From: Roseateles subflavus
Lineage (GTDB): Bacteria > Pseudomonadota > Gammaproteobacteria > Burkholderiales > Burkholderiaceae_C
Direction: 5' to 3'
Assembly: GCF_030285365.1 (NCBI RefSeq)
Contig: NZ_JASVDS010000002.1
Coordinates: 496,001-560,000 of the forward strand
Length of the DNA: 64,000 nt
The notes below the pieces were generated by a model, which saw only the letters and a list, made by a program, of their open reading frames with translations, did not search any database and had not been told where the DNA came from. The first letter of the stretch is position 1, and every line of letters begins with the position of its first letter. A program made the position numbers and the translations under genes. This document shows, piece by piece, positions 16,518 through 24,031 of this stretch.

Positions 16518-17507
16518 ATGAAAATTGAAAATACCTCCGAGCTCCGCCTGCTGGTGGAATGCGCCCGCCGCGGCAGCCTGAGCGCCGCCTCGCGGGAGAT
16601 GCAGCTGAGCCCGGCCGCCGCGAGCGCCATGCTCAAGCGCCTGGAGACGCGCCTCGGGGTGCGCCTGATGGAGCGCAGCACGCGGGCGCTGCGCCTCACG
16701 GCCGCGGGCGAGCAGCTGCGGGAGTACGCGCAGCGCGCGCTGGAGCTGCTCGACGAGGGCCTGGCGCAGGTCAGCGAGGCGCCGCTCGCGCTCAAGGGGC
16801 GTGCCGGCGAGCGGCTGCGCGGCCGGATCCGCCTGAGTGCCTCGAGCGACCTGACGCGTCAGTGGCTGCTGCCGATGCTGGAGGACTTCCTCGCGCAGCA
16901 CCCGGCCGTCGAGCTGCACCTGAGCGTGAGCGACTCGCTGCAGGACATCTTCAAGGACGAGATCGACGTCGCGCTGCGCTACGGGCAGCTGCCGGACTCC
17001 AGCCTGGTGGCCCGCCGCCTGGCGCTCGTGCGGCGGGAGATCGTCGCGAGCCCCGCCTACCTGAAGCGTGCGGGCACGCCCCGCTCGCTGGAGGACCTGG
17101 CGAAGCACGACTGCATCACTTTCCGCATCCGCAACCGCCATGAGCGCGCCTGGCGCCTGCGACCCGCCGAGACGCCGGACGCCGAGCCGGTGAGCGTGCC
17201 GGTGCAGGGCCGCCTGAGCACGGATGACGGCGAGATCGCCCACCGCTGGGCGCTGGAGGGGCTGGGCCTGATCCACAAGAGCGAGCTCGACGTGCGCCGG
17301 GCGCTGCGGGAGGGCACGCTGGTGCGCGTGCTGCCAGGCTGGGTGGGCGACGAGCTCCCGCTGCATGCCGTGATGCCGAGCCAGCGTTTCCTCCCTCTGC
17401 GCGTGCGGGCGCTGGTGGACCACCTCGTGGCCGGCTTCGCCGCCTTGCCCGCTCCTCGCACGGCGAAGGGCAGGGGCAAGCCCGCCCCACGCGGCACGCC
17501 GCGCTGA
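16518..17507 (+). CDS. LysR-family transcriptional regulator
   Basis: A 329-residue DNA-binding activator or repressor. The N-terminal winged helix is clear (LLVECARRGSLSAASREMQL, then AASAMLKRLETRLGVRLMERSTRALRLTAAG), followed by the substrate-binding domain (RIRLSASSDLTRQWLLPML). The C-terminal 20 residues are basic. It is transcribed divergently from the oxidoreductase at 15377-16411 and likely binds in the 106-bp spacer. nudC follows 20 bp downstream and may be co-transcribed. Confidence 0.9.
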   Translation: MKIENTSELRLLVECARRGSLSAASREMQLSPAAASAMLKRLETRLGVRLMERSTRALRLTAAGEQLREYAQRALELLDEGLAQVSEAPLALKGRAGERLRGRIRLSASSDLTRQWLLPMLEDFLAQHPAVELHLSVSDSLQDIFKDEIDVALRYGQLPDSSLVARRLALVRREIVASPAYLKRAGTPRSLEDLAKHDCITFRIRNRHERAWRLRPAETPDAEPVSVPVQGRLSTDDGEIAHRWALEGLGLIHKSELDVRRALREGTLVRVLPGWVGDELPLHAVMPSQRFLPLRVRALVDHLVAGFAALPAPRTAKGRGKPAPRGTPR

Positions 17508-17526
17508 ATGCCTCTACAGTGCGGGC

Positions 17527-18384
17527 ATGACGAGCCTGCACTGCATCCCTGGATTCACGCCCGGCATCGAGGCGCCCACCACGCCCAGCGCCGAGGGCTG
17601 GCACCTGGTCTTCATCGAGGGCCAGCTGCTGCTGCTGGCCGACGCCGCGGAGGGGCAAGTCCTGACCCCGCAGCCGGACGCCTTCACGGCGGCGCGGGAG
17701 CGGCACTACCTCGGGCAGCTGGATGGCCGCGACTGCTGGGCCCAGCAGGCGAGCGCCGCGCCCGAGGGCTGGGCGCCCCAGGGGCTGCGCGCGGCCATGA
17801 TGCAGCTGGACGATCCGCTGCTGCACCTCGCCAGCCGCGCCGCCCAGGTGATGGAGTGGGACCGCGCCCACCGCTTCTGCGGCGTCTGCGGCACGCCCAC
17901 CGAACGCCAGCCGCACGAGCGCGCGCGCCGCTGCCCCTCCTGCAGCCATGTGGCCTATCCCCGCATCAGCCCGGCCATGATGGCGCTGGTGTGGCGCCGC
18001 CACGAGGGCCGGCCGCAGCTGCTGCTGGCCCGGTCCCCGAACTTCAAGCCGGGCTTCTACAGCGCACTGGCCGGCTTCGTGGAGGCCGGTGAATCGCTGG
18101 AAGCCTGCGTGCATCGCGAGGTGGCGGAGGAGGTGGGCGTGCAGGTGCAGCGCCTGCACTACTACGCCAGCCAGAGCTGGCCCTTCCCGCACAGCCTGAT
18201 GCTCGCCTTCCGCTGCGAGTGGGCGGGCGGCGAGGTCCGCGAGCAGCCCGGCGAGATCGAGCATGCCGCGTGGTTCGACCTCGACGAGCTGCCAGGCCTG
18301 CCGCCGCGTTTCAGCATCGCCGGCCATCTGATCGGCGACACCCTGGCGTGGCTGCGGGCCGGGGGCGACGGCCCGGCGGCCTGA
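17527..18384 (+). CDS. nudC: NAD(+) diphosphatase / NADH pyrophosphatase NudC
   Basis: Hydrolyses NAD(H) to NMN(H) and AMP; homologues also remove NAD caps from RNA. It has 285 residues with an N-terminal domain and a four-cysteine zinc ribbon (FCGVCG, then RCPSC about 20 residues later). The complete Nudix box GFVEAGESLEACVHREVAEE is followed by VGV, and the SQSWPFPHSLM motif typical of NudC comes next. It follows the LysR gene closely and converges on the beta-lactamase gene with 3 bp between stops. Confidence 0.95.
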   Translation: MTSLHCIPGFTPGIEAPTTPSAEGWHLVFIEGQLLLLADAAEGQVLTPQPDAFTAARERHYLGQLDGRDCWAQQASAAPEGWAPQGLRAAMMQLDDPLLHLASRAAQVMEWDRAHRFCGVCGTPTERQPHERARRCPSCSHVAYPRISPAMMALVWRRHEGRPQLLLARSPNFKPGFYSALAGFVEAGESLEACVHREVAEEVGVQVQRLHYYASQSWPFPHSLMLAFRCEWAGGEVREQPGEIEHAAWFDLDELPGLPPRFSIAGHLIGDTLAWLRAGGDGPAA

Positions 18385-18387
18385 GCG

Positions 18388-19257
18388 TCAGTCCAGGCAG
18401 CCCTGCGCCTGCAGCGCCTGGCGTGCCAGCCGCTCGCGATGCGGGCCCAGCTGGCCGATCAGCGTGTGCTGCGAGGGCTGCTTCGCGCCCTTGGGCAGGG
18501 CCTTGGGGTCGACCTGCATGTCCATGTTCAGCGCGAAGAAGCAGCGGCCCGTGCCCGCCTTGCGCTCGGTCCAGCCCACGAACCAGCCGAGCTCCACGGG
18601 CCCGCTGCCGTCCCAGCCGGTCTTCGCGAAGAGCTGCCACGTGGGGGTCTCGTCCCGCAGGAACACCCGGCGGCCGAGGGTCTCGGTGCGCTCGCTGATC
18701 GGCAGGCGGTGCTCGGCGAAGCGGCGCAGGAAGTCGATCTGCTCGATGGCGGTGATGCGCACGCTGCCGTCAAGCCAGAAGCTGTCGTGCTTCGGGCCGG
18801 CCACGGCATTGCCGTAGCGCCAGGCCCAGAGGCGGGACTGCAGGCCTTCGGCGCCGACGCGGCGGGCGATCTCCTGGTAGACCCACACCGTCGAGAAGCG
18901 GAAGGCCGTCTGCAGGGTCTGGTCCTGGTTCCAGTCCTCGTTCCAGCGCTTCTTGCCGTCCCACTTGAACACCTGGGCCTCGTCCTGTGCGACGCCCGTC
19001 TCCAGGGCGATCAGGGTGTTGGGAATCTTGAAGGTGGAGGCGGGGCTGAAGGCCTGGTAGGCGCGGGCGGGGTCCGACACCGTCCAGCGCCGGGACTGGT
19101 CGTCGTAGATCGCGATCACGCCGCGCGTGCCGAGGGCCTGGAAGCCCTGGCCCAGCTCGGGCGCGACGCGGAAGCTCTCGGCCGGCGTTGCGGCTCCCGC
19201 GGCCTGTGCGGGGTGGGCGCCGGCGGCGAGGGCCAGCGCGGTGAACAGGATCGACAT
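18388..19257 (-). CDS. Class D (OXA-type) beta-lactamase
   Basis: Periplasmic serine beta-lactamase of 289 residues. A signal peptide (residues 1-20) is followed by all class D motifs: STFK (74-77, nucleophile S74 and carboxylatable K77), STV (122-124), YGN (148-150), the WLDG omega-type segment and KTG (212-214). The spacings match OXA enzymes. A longer start at 19293 exists. It is chromosomal, with no integron, transposase or dedicated regulator beside it, and its base composition is like its neighbours. The substrate spectrum cannot be read from the sequence. Confidence 0.92.
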   Translation of the reverse strand: MSILFTALALAAGAHPAQAAGAATPAESFRVAPELGQGFQALGTRGVIAIYDDQSRRWTVSDPARAYQAFSPASTFKIPNTLIALETGVAQDEAQVFKWDGKKRWNEDWNQDQTLQTAFRFSTVWVYQEIARRVGAEGLQSRLWAWRYGNAVAGPKHDSFWLDGSVRITAIEQIDFLRRFAEHRLPISERTETLGRRVFLRDETPTWQLFAKTGWDGSGPVELGWFVGWTERKAGTGRCFFALNMDMQVDPKALPKGAKQPSQHTLIGQLGPHRERLARQALQAQGCLD

Positions 19258-19362
19258 CGGACGGGTGCGGGTCAGGGGGGCGGTCATTGCCATGGAATCT
19301 CCTCGTGTAGGGGTGATGGCAGTGTGTCCCGCCGGCCCCGAGATGTCAGTGCGAATGCGGCG

Positions 19363-20922
19363 TTACGCCTGTTGCGCCTGCGGGGGCGCCAGGCCCAGCG
19401 CGCCCAGCAGCTGCCGTGCCTCGCCCTCGTAGCGATCCCGCTGGGAGGCGGCTCGCAGCTTGCGCGCGTGGTGGCGCGCCTGCTGCACGAGCTCGGCGGC
19501 GCACAGGGCGTCGCCCTCGCGCCAGGCGTGCCGCGCCCACAGCAGCAGGAAGGCGCAGCGCTGCTCCGCCGGCAGCTGCGAGTGCAGCCGGCGGCAGGCT
19601 TCCCAGCGTTCGGCGGCCAGGCTGCGGAAGCTGTCGCCCGCCAGCGGCAGGCCCTCCGCCTCGGCCCGCTGCTGCGCCTGCGCGAAGGTCCAGCCCTGCT
19701 GCTCGGCGATGCGCAGCAGGAAGATGGTGTTGAGCAGCGAATGGCGCGCGAGGCCCCAGCGCTCGCAGACGCTCTCGCTCAGCAGCAGCCAGCCCCAGGC
19801 CTCGGCGCCGCGCGAGGCCGGCACCAGGCCCGCGCTCTGCAGCAGGCACAGGGCATTGGCGAGGTTGGCGGCGCTCACCTGCAGTGCGTCCGGCAGCCCC
19901 GCGAGGCTGGCCTGGCGCAGTGCCGCGGCGAGATCGTCCAGCGCGGCGGCGGCCTGGCGCTCGCAGGGGGCCTGCAGGGCCAGCTCGCGACCGGCCATGC
20001 CGCGCAGGTTGAGGTAGTCGACCAGCAGGCCGGCGTCGAGGGACAGCACATCCTCGTCCAGCTGGGCGAGCTTCTGCAGCGCCACGGCGCTCTCGCCCAG
20101 GCTGCCGTGGCAGTGCCAGGCCTCGAGCACGGCCAGGCGCCAGCCGATCTGGCGGGCCTGGCCGGCGGGCAGGCCGGGGAGCTCCAGCCCCTGGCGCAGC
20201 GTGCGCAGCTCCTGCTGCAGCGTGGCCCAGTCGCCAAGGCGGCGGGCGATGCGGGCGCGGCGCAGGCTCAGGGAGAGCTGCGCGGCCAGGTCCTCGGGCG
20301 GCGCGTGCTCCGTGGCCTGGGCGAGGGCGAGCCGGGCCGGGTAGAGCTCGCCGCGGTCCAGCGCGAGATCCGCCCGCGAGAGGGCCTGCACATAGGCCAG
20401 GGGCAGGCGATGACGCGGCAGCGCGGGCACGGGCGGCGCGCCGTCCACGGCCGCCTGGCTCAGGAGCGCGCGCAGGCCGGCGCTGTCCAGCGCCTGTCCG
20501 CCCTGCCACCATTCGCAGCGCGCCAGCAGGGCGTCGTCCAGCCAGAACGGCCCGGCCGATCGCGCGCTGTGGCGGACCAGTCCGGCCAGGGGGCTGGCGT
20601 CCAGCGTCTGCAAGGCACGCCACAGCTGCGTGCGGTGCAGCTCGGCGCGGTCGCCCAGCCGCTGCTGCAGGGCCTTGCGGCTGCAGGGGCGGGCGGCGCA
20701 TGCCTGACCCTCGGCGCGCGCCAGCAGCAGGGCCGCGAGCAGGCGCGGCAGCAGGCGGCTGCGCAGCCGCAGCACGCCCTGCGGTGCCGCCGGATCGCTC
20801 CCGCGGATCAGCAGCTGCTGGCTGTCGAGGTCGATCTTCAGCGGGCAGGCGCCGGGGGCGGCGGCTGAAGGCGCGGCGGGGGACGCCAGGGGCGGCGGGG
20901 CGGGGCGGGGATCGTGGCTCAC
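19363..20922 (-). CDS. Large putative regulator with a winged-helix-like N-terminus and helical repeats
   Basis: A 519-residue protein of uncertain family. Residues about 28-120 (LKIDLDSQQLLIRG, LLPRLLAALLLARAEGQ, CSRKALQQRLGDR, QLWRALQTL) resemble an OmpR/SARP-type DNA-binding domain. The rest is Ala/Leu-rich helical text with TPR-like spacing. No receiver or ATPase motif is seen. The GTG at 20922 (VSHDPRPAP) is the best start. It is transcribed toward the beta-lactamase but separated from it by 105 bp, so a regulatory link is only possible. Confidence 0.55.
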   Translation of the reverse strand: MSHDPRPAPPPLASPAAPSAAAPGACPLKIDLDSQQLLIRGSDPAAPQGVLRLRSRLLPRLLAALLLARAEGQACAARPCSRKALQQRLGDRAELHRTQLWRALQTLDASPLAGLVRHSARSAGPFWLDDALLARCEWWQGGQALDSAGLRALLSQAAVDGAPPVPALPRHRLPLAYVQALSRADLALDRGELYPARLALAQATEHAPPEDLAAQLSLSLRRARIARRLGDWATLQQELRTLRQGLELPGLPAGQARQIGWRLAVLEAWHCHGSLGESAVALQKLAQLDEDVLSLDAGLLVDYLNLRGMAGRELALQAPCERQAAAALDDLAAALRQASLAGLPDALQVSAANLANALCLLQSAGLVPASRGAEAWGWLLLSESVCERWGLARHSLLNTIFLLRIAEQQGWTFAQAQQRAEAEGLPLAGDSFRSLAAERWEACRRLHSQLPAEQRCAFLLLWARHAWREGDALCAAELVQQARHHARKLRAASQRDRYEGEARQLLGALGLAPPQAQQA

Positions 20923-20989
20923 GGCGGGATTGTGGTCCGGGGCGTCCGGCGGCCCGATCTTCGCATCCCGCCGCGCGGCGTTACAGGCG

Positions 20990-21529
20990 TTACAGCGCGA
21001 TCGAGGCGCCCGCCAGGGCGCGGATGGGATGGCCGAAGCTGGTGATGTCGGGCAGCGTGGCGTTCTCGTGGGCGCGGATCTGCGCGCCGCTGGCATGCGG
21101 CTTGTCGTGCGTGGTGTGGGCGTCGGCGGCCAGCGTGACCTCGAAGCCCAGCGCCGCGGAACGCCGCACGGTCGTGTCCACGCAGAACTCGCTCGCATAG
21201 CCGCACACGGCCACATGGCGGATGCCACGCTCGCGCAGGGCGGCCTCGAGCGGCGTGCGCAGGTAGGCGTCCGGCGTGGTCTTGGCGATCACGAGGTCCG
21301 AGGGCGCCTGCTGTAGGCCGGCGGCGAAGGCCCAGCCCGGCGTGCCGGCCCTCAGCGCGCCCTGCGGACTCTCGTGCTGGACCAGAAAGACGGGCCGGCC
21401 CGCGGCACGGAAGCGCACGGCGAGGGCGTTGATGTGGCCGATCACGGCGGCGGCGTCGGCGGGGGGCGGGTCGAACAGCGCCTGCTGCACGTCGATGATC
21501 AGCAGGGCCTCGGCGGGCGTGGGGCTCAT
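20990..21529 (-). CDS. Isochorismatase-like cysteine hydrolase
   Basis: A 179-residue hydrolase of the isochorismatase/nicotinamidase superfamily. The triad is visible: Asp in LLIIDVQQALFD (near residue 14), Lys in VIAKTTPDAY, and Cys in GYASEFCVDTTVRRS. The C-terminal AADAHTTHD is also typical. Length is normal for the small single-domain branch. The substrate is unknown. It lies 16 bp downstream of slyX on the same strand, so the two may be co-transcribed. Confidence 0.9.
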   Translation of the reverse strand: MSPTPAEALLIIDVQQALFDPPPADAAAVIGHINALAVRFRAAGRPVFLVQHESPQGALRAGTPGWAFAAGLQQAPSDLVIAKTTPDAYLRTPLEAALRERGIRHVAVCGYASEFCVDTTVRRSAALGFEVTLAADAHTTHDKPHASGAQIRAHENATLPDITSFGHPIRALAGASIAL

Positions 21530-21545
21530 GGATGCGGGCTCGGGT

Positions 21546-21767
21546 TCAGTAGTGGGGCGGCAGTTCGTCGCGCAGGTTGCGCACGCCGGCGCCGCTGCCG
21601 CTTTCCGGCAGGCGGTCCCGCAGCTGCAGCATCTCCCGCAGCAGGGCGTCGATCTGCTGCTGCTGGCGCACGATCACGCGGTTCAGCTCGTCGAGCATGT
21701 CCTCCGTGTAGGCGGCCTTGATTTCCAGCTCGGTGAGGCGGTGGTCGTGGGGGTCTTGGGTGTCCAT
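21546..21767 (-). CDS. slyX: SlyX family protein
   Basis: A short coiled-coil protein of 73 residues: LTELEIKAAYTEDMLDELN, then VIVRQQQQIDALLREMLQL and a C-terminal DELPPHY, the usual SlyX ending. Function is not known in the family. The ATG at 21767 is chosen because the alignment begins there; the open frame upstream is not protein-like. It is followed by the isochorismatase-like gene. Confidence 0.88.
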   Translation of the reverse strand: MDTQDPHDHRLTELEIKAAYTEDMLDELNRVIVRQQQQIDALLREMLQLRDRLPESGSGAGVRNLRDELPPHY

Positions 21768-21882
21768 GGGGCAGGGCGGGCAGGCCCGCGGGGCGGGCGA
21801 TGAGTGGCATTGTGCCCGGCACGACGCCCGCACGCGGAGCGCCGTGCGGCCGGGGGGTGGGCGGTCCGAGCGTTCTGTGCGC

Positions 21883-22350
21883 TCAGGGCCGCGCCTCGGT
21901 GCCCTCGAGGCCGATCCACAGGTAGACCGCAATCGCCCGGCCCTCGTAGGTGGCCGGGGTGAAGCGCCACTGCCGGAGGTAGGGGAAGAGCCGCGTCCGT
22001 TCGCAGCGGTCCCCGTCCACGGGCTCGTAGTGCGAGTGGACGCCCGCCACCGTGCCATCCGCCCGGATCAGGGCCTCGTAGGAGCCCGCGCCCTTGCGGG
22101 CCAGGCAGGCGGCTTCCGGCGGCAGGTGCAGGGACAGCGCGACCGGCGGCACGAAGCCCGGCTCGCCGACGCGGTTCGGGCCGATGCCGGTATCCGGGCT
22201 GCCCACGGGATGGAAGCTCAGCGCATAGCCGCGCGGCGGGTCGGCCCGCGTGGCAGGCGCCAGCAGGAGCAGGGCCAGCGCGAGGGGCAGGACCGGTCGG
22301 GCGCGGGGACGCAGGCCGTGGGGCAGGCCGTGGGGCAGGGCGTGGGTCAT
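21883..22350 (-). CDS. Exported protein with a TonB-C-like C-terminus
   Basis: About 155 residues. An N-terminal hydrophobic signal or anchor (VLPLALALLLLAPATRA) precedes a periplasmic part. The C-terminal segment (LFPYLRQWRFTPATYEGRAIAVYLWIGLE) resembles the TonB C-terminal fold (YxWRFxPA...G), but the protein lacks the proline-rich spanner of a true TonB. The start at 22350 (MTHALPHG) is preferred to one 24 codons upstream. It is divergent from the peptide locus at 22629, and the 278-bp spacer between them carries any promoters. Confidence 0.55.
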   Translation of the reverse strand: MTHALPHGLPHGLRPRARPVLPLALALLLLAPATRADPPRGYALSFHPVGSPDTGIGPNRVGEPGFVPPVALSLHLPPEAACLARKGAGSYEALIRADGTVAGVHSHYEPVDGDRCERTRLFPYLRQWRFTPATYEGRAIAVYLWIGLEGTEARP

Positions 22351-22628
22351 GGGCGGGGATCCTGGGGAGGCCGCTAACAGATTCGCTAGTACCGCTGCCG
22401 AGGGGGCGTCGATAGCATTCATTCATGTCTGGAGATGAGTCCGGGAAGACGCCAGCTAACGCTGAGAAGGCGCTCCCGGGCGGCAGGTCCGGACCGTGGT
22501 CGGAAATGATATCCGGCCGGACCCGCCCGCGGCGTCCGGCGCAGTCGCGAAGGGTATTGCTCTCTGATCGTCTCGTCGTACAGGGATGCCGAAAACTGTC
22601 CAGAGTAGGCAACAAGGAAACCTTCATC

Positions 22629-22799
22629 ATGAACGAACCCATCGACTTCCTGCAGGAACTCAACCTCGACAACAGCATCTCCGTCCGCGAGCTTGAGCAG
22701 CGCCTGGAAATGGAAGTCGCCCAGAGCTCCATGTGCTGCGGCATCCCCGACGAGCCGGTCCCCTGCCAGCCCGAGCCGGAGGACGAGCTGTCCCGCTGA
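22629..22799 (+). CDS. 56-residue Cys-containing peptide, candidate RiPP precursor
   Basis: A small acidic peptide. The N-terminal part (MNEPIDFLQELNLDNSISVR, then ELEQRLEMEV to residue 30) is helical and leader-like. The C-terminal part holds SSMCCG (C36, C37), a third cysteine at C46 and a Pro/Glu-rich end. It has no signal peptide. It is followed by a PqqD-like/M50 protease gene and an LpxL-like acyltransferase gene on the same strand. By context it is a precursor for processing and perhaps acylation. It could instead be a small regulatory partner of the protease. An AGGAA ribosome site lies about 11 bp before the ATG. Confidence 0.6.
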   Translation: MNEPIDFLQELNLDNSISVRELEQRLEMEVAQSSMCCGIPDEPVPCQPEPEDELSR

Positions 22800-22810
22800 A
22801 GCGCTGAGCC

Positions 22811-22845
22811 GTGCGGCGCGGCACGCGTCCGCTGCACGGCCGCAC
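22811..22845 (+). promoter_or_regulatory. Hairpin between peptide gene and protease gene
   Basis: Outer stem GTGCGGC / GCCGCAC (22811-22817 with 22839-22845) and inner stem GCGG / CCGC. There is no T tract. In this position it could act as an RNA-stabilising or attenuating element that lets the peptide be made in excess over the enzymes; this is inference from position. Confidence 0.4.
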
Positions 22846-22885
22846 CGGCCTTCCCCCGACCCCTCCTGCCACTGATCTGACGGCC

Positions 22886-24031
22886 ATGGCCACTCCCATC
22901 GAAGTCCTGGGCTCGTCGCGGCAGCGCCCCGAGCGGGTGCTCGTGCGCGTCGGCGAACGGGTGCTGGAGCTGTCCGCGACAGCCCATCTGCTGCTGCAGG
23001 GGCTGGCCGCGGGCGAGGACAGTGCGGCACTGACGGACCGCCTCGCCGCCGCGCATCCCCGCTCGCCGCGGCCGGCGCTGGCGGACGTCGAGCGCGCCGC
23101 GGCACCGCTGCGCGGCTATCTCACGGCCACCGGGGCGCCCCGCCCGGCGCTGTGGCTGCGCCGGCCCGTGCTGAAGGCCCCCTGCGTGGCCGGGCTGGCG
23201 CGCGGCCTGGCGCCGCTCGTGCCGGGACCGGCGTGGGCGCCCGGCCTGCTGCTGCTCCTGCTGGGCCTGAACCTCGGCCTGCTGGCCGGCCTGCCCGTGC
23301 AGGGCACGCTGCCGGCGCAGGCCTGGTGGGGGCTGCCGCTGGCCCTGCTGGGGCTCATGCTCGTCCACGAGCTGGGCCACGCGGCGGCGGCCCAGCGCTT
23401 CGGTGCGCCGCCGCAGGACATCGGCATCGGCCTCTTCTGGGTCTTTCCCGCGCTCTACACCGACGTCACCCGCATCTGGACGCTGCCGGCGCGCGAGCGC
23501 ATGGTCGTCAACCTGGCGGGGGCGCTCGCCCAGCTGGCCGCGAATGCGCTGCTCCTGGCCGTGGCCGGAGCGCTGGCGCCGGGGGACGGCGCGCAGTTCC
23601 TGCGCCTGCTGGTCTCGGCCAGCCTCGTGAGCTGCCTGGTGAACCTGCTGCCCTTCAGCCGCCTGGACGGCTACTGGGTGGTGGTGGACTGGCTGGACAT
23701 GCCCCGCCTGCACCAGCGCTGCGCGCGCCAGGTCTGGCGGGACCTGCGCACCGGCTTCGCGCCGCTCCCGGCGGGCGAGTTCCGTCACCCGCGGGCCTTC
23801 CGCGCCTACGCCTGGGCCGCCGTGCTGTTCCAGCTGGGCCTGGCCCTGCTCGCCCTGCGCGTGCTGGGGCAGGGCCTGGCGTGGATCGGCAGCCAGCCCG
23901 ATCCGTCGCAACTGCTGCATGAGGCCTGCAGCCATCCCATGCGCAGCCTGTTCGGGGTGCTGCTGATGCTGCACGTGCTGCGCGCCCTCGGGCGCCTGGC
24001 CCGGTCCTCCTTCTCCTTCTCGACACCATGA
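22886..24031 (+). CDS. M50 (site-2-type) membrane metalloprotease with PqqD-like N-terminal domain
   Basis: A 381-residue membrane protein. Residues 1-80 look like a PqqD-type peptide-binding winged helix (RVLVRVGERVLELSATAHLL, then LTDRLAAAHP and a helical end). About six membrane segments follow. The zinc motif HELGH is at 161-165 and the second M50 motif NLLPFSRLDG at 253-262, so it looks catalytically complete. In known peptide-maturation loci such domains bind the leader and the protease cuts it. Its stop overlaps the next ATG by 4 bp. Confidence 0.8.
   Translation: MATPIEVLGSSRQRPERVLVRVGERVLELSATAHLLLQGLAAGEDSAALTDRLAAAHPRSPRPALADVERAAAPLRGYLTATGAPRPALWLRRPVLKAPCVAGLARGLAPLVPGPAWAPGLLLLLLGLNLGLLAGLPVQGTLPAQAWWGLPLALLGLMLVHELGHAAAAQRFGAPPQDIGIGLFWVFPALYTDVTRIWTLPARERMVVNLAGALAQLAANALLLAVAGALAPGDGAQFLRLLVSASLVSCLVNLLPFSRLDGYWVVVDWLDMPRLHQRCARQVWRDLRTGFAPLPAGEFRHPRAFRAYAWAAVLFQLGLALLALRVLGQGLAWIGSQPDPSQLLHEACSHPMRSLFGVLLMLHVLRALGRLARSSFSFSTP

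Noticed and set aside
18388-19257. Beta-lactamase considered as recently acquired on a mobile element
   Set aside because: No transposase, integron site or inverted repeats nearby, and GC content is like the neighbours.
22502-22536. GTCCGG/CCGGAC dyad upstream of the peptide gene considered as an operator
   Set aside because: It is GC-rich, loosely spaced and of a kind expected by chance at this base composition; no regulator gene is adjacent.
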